Source: Betaproteobacteria bacterium (lineage in GTDB: Bacteria > Pseudomonadota > Gammaproteobacteria > Burkholderiales > SG8-41). Taken from it: a stretch of 5,463 nucleotides of DNA. Below, in pieces: positions 4,599-5,463 of the stretch; within the stretch, counting starts at the first letter, position 1, and every line of letters starts with the position of its first letter. The notes beneath the pieces are model-generated. The model did not search any database. It saw only the letters and a program-made list of their open reading frames with translations, and had not been told where the DNA came from. Location of the stretch: positions 1 to 5,463 of the forward strand of contig JAIOOZ010000252.1 in assembly GCA_021414185.1 (NCBI GenBank). The letters are read 5' to 3'. Position numbers and translations under genes: made by a program.

Positions 4599-5463
4599 AT
4601 GCGCAAATTAATGGCAATTATTGCAACGTTGGCCACTATCCTCGCGGCACCGGTTCTGGCGCAGCAATATCCCGCCAAGCCGATCCGTTTGATCGTGCCT
4701 TTTGTCGCGGGCGGCTCGGCCGACGTGCTGGGCCGCGTCCTCGCCCAGCGCCTGACCCAGCAGTACGGGCAGCAGATGGTGGTGGAGAACCGCCCCGGCT
4801 CCGGCGGGCATGTCGGCGGGGAAGCGGCGGCGCGTTCGACCCCTGACGGTTACACCATCGTATTCGGCACCATCGGCATCCACGCCGCATATGCCATTTA
4901 TTCCAAGCTCGGATACGACCCGTCGCGCGATCTGCAGCCGGTCGCGATGTACGCCGACGTGCCGAACATCCTGATCGTGCATCCGTCGGTGCCGGCGAAG
5001 AACGTTAAAGAATTCATCGATCTCGCGAAAAAGAATCCGGGCAAGCTCAACTTCGGCACCGCTGGTGCAGGTTCATCGACACATATGGCGGGCGAGTGGT
5101 TCAAGCTCGTCACTGGAGTCAATCTCACGCATATTCCGTACAAAGGCAGCGCGCAGGCGATGCAGGATCTGCTGGGCGGGCAGATCGAACTGATGTTCGA
5201 AAACCTGCCGACCGCGATTGCGCAGGTGCGGGCCGGCAAAGTGCGTGCGCTCGGCATGACCAGTAAGGAACGCAGCCCCAGCATGCCCGAAGTTCCCACG
5301 GTTGCCGAGACCGGCGTACCGGGATTCGAGGCGACCGCCTGGTTCACCATTGCGGCGCCCGCCAAAGTGCCTGCCGACATTATCCGCAAGCTCAATACCG
5401 ATATGAATACCTTCCTGAAAGCGCCGGAAATGCAGCAGCGCTGGGTCGATATGGGCGTTGTGC
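4599..5463 (+). CDS. Tripartite tricarboxylate transporter (TctC/Bug family) periplasmic substrate-binding protein, C-terminus cut by window edge
   Basis: There are 288 codons before the right edge; family members are usually about 320-330 residues, so roughly 30-40 are missing. A Sec signal peptide is evident: MRK, a hydrophobic stretch, then APVLA with likely cleavage after A21, leaving a mature QQYPAKPIRLIVPF. The Bug hallmarks follow in order: VPFVAGGSADVLGR (33-46), GQQMVVENRPGSGG (57-70), TPDGYTIVFG (81-90), NFGTAGAGSSTHMAG (151-165), HIPYKGSAQAMQDLLGGQI (178-196) and VRAGKVRALGMT (210-221). The family binds small carboxylates in a cleft that closes on the ligand, mostly through main-chain and water contacts, so the substrate cannot be read from sequence. 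The gene is divergent from glcD. Many Bug genes are orphans without the TctA/TctB membrane subunits, and none are visible here. A link to glycolate or another hydroxy acid is suggested by position only. Confidence 0.93.
   Translation, partial: MRKLMAIIATLATILAAPVLAQQYPAKPIRLIVPFVAGGSADVLGRVLAQRLTQQYGQQMVVENRPGSGGHVGGEAAARSTPDGYTIVFGTIGIHAAYAIYSKLGYDPSRDLQPVAMYADVPNILIVHPSVPAKNVKEFIDLAKKNPGKLNFGTAGAGSSTHMAGEWFKLVTGVNLTHIPYKGSAQAMQDLLGGQIELMFENLPTAIAQVRAGKVRALGMTSKERSPSMPEVPTVAETGVPGFEATAWFTIAAPAKVPADIIRKLNTDMNTFLKAPEMQQRWVDMGVV

Noticed and set aside
4898..5395. 165-codon minus-strand frame within the Bug-family gene
   Set aside because: It lies entirely opposite a gene with continuous family motifs and has no motif of its own.

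Overview
The window is GC-rich, tightly packed bacterial chromosome. Its core is a minus-strand glycolate oxidase cluster. Reading in the direction of transcription, from high to low coordinates, the order is glcD (4451 to 2961), a small predicted lipoprotein gene (2950 to 2747), glcE (2746 to 1673), glcF (1513 to 278), then the first part of a DNA methyltransferase gene (from about 234) that runs off the left edge. On the plus strand, diverging from glcD, a tripartite-tricarboxylate-type (TctC/Bug) periplasmic substrate-binding protein starts at 4599 and runs off the right edge. The closeness of all three Glc subunits to the Escherichia coli proteins, together with a Bug-family gene, suggests a proteobacterium, most likely a betaproteobacterium (Burkholderiales-like). 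No rRNA or other marker is present to confirm this.

GlcD (FAD-linked catalytic subunit), GlcE (FAD-binding subunit) and GlcF (iron-sulfur subunit) together make the membrane-associated glycolate dehydrogenase. It oxidises glycolate to glyoxylate and passes electrons to the respiratory chain. All three subunits look intact, with the expected lengths and motifs. The divergent Bug protein would bind a small carboxylate in the periplasm. A shared promoter region and a related substrate are plausible but not shown.

Two places depart from a plain glcDEF operon. First, a 67-codon gene with a hydrophobic N-terminus and a lipobox-like LTAC fills the gap between glcD and glcE almost exactly; it is preceded by a Shine-Dalgarno-like TAGG overlapping the glcD stop and ends directly against the glcE ATG. 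Second, the 159-base gap between glcE and glcF holds a MITE-like element. It has 29-base inverted arms differing at one position, each arm carrying three CGCCAAG units, around an AT-rich core. Imperfect 10-base direct repeats flank it, and removing the element with one copy would restore a 5-base glcE-glcF spacing. The element's outer bases form part of the glcE stop codon.

Region by region: 1-234 methyltransferase (partial); 278-1513 glcF; 1514-1672 element; 1673-2746 glcE; 2747-2950 small lipoprotein; 2961-4451 glcD; 4452-4598 divergent promoter region; 4599-5463 Bug protein (partial). No tRNA, rRNA, CRISPR array or clear rho-independent terminator was seen.
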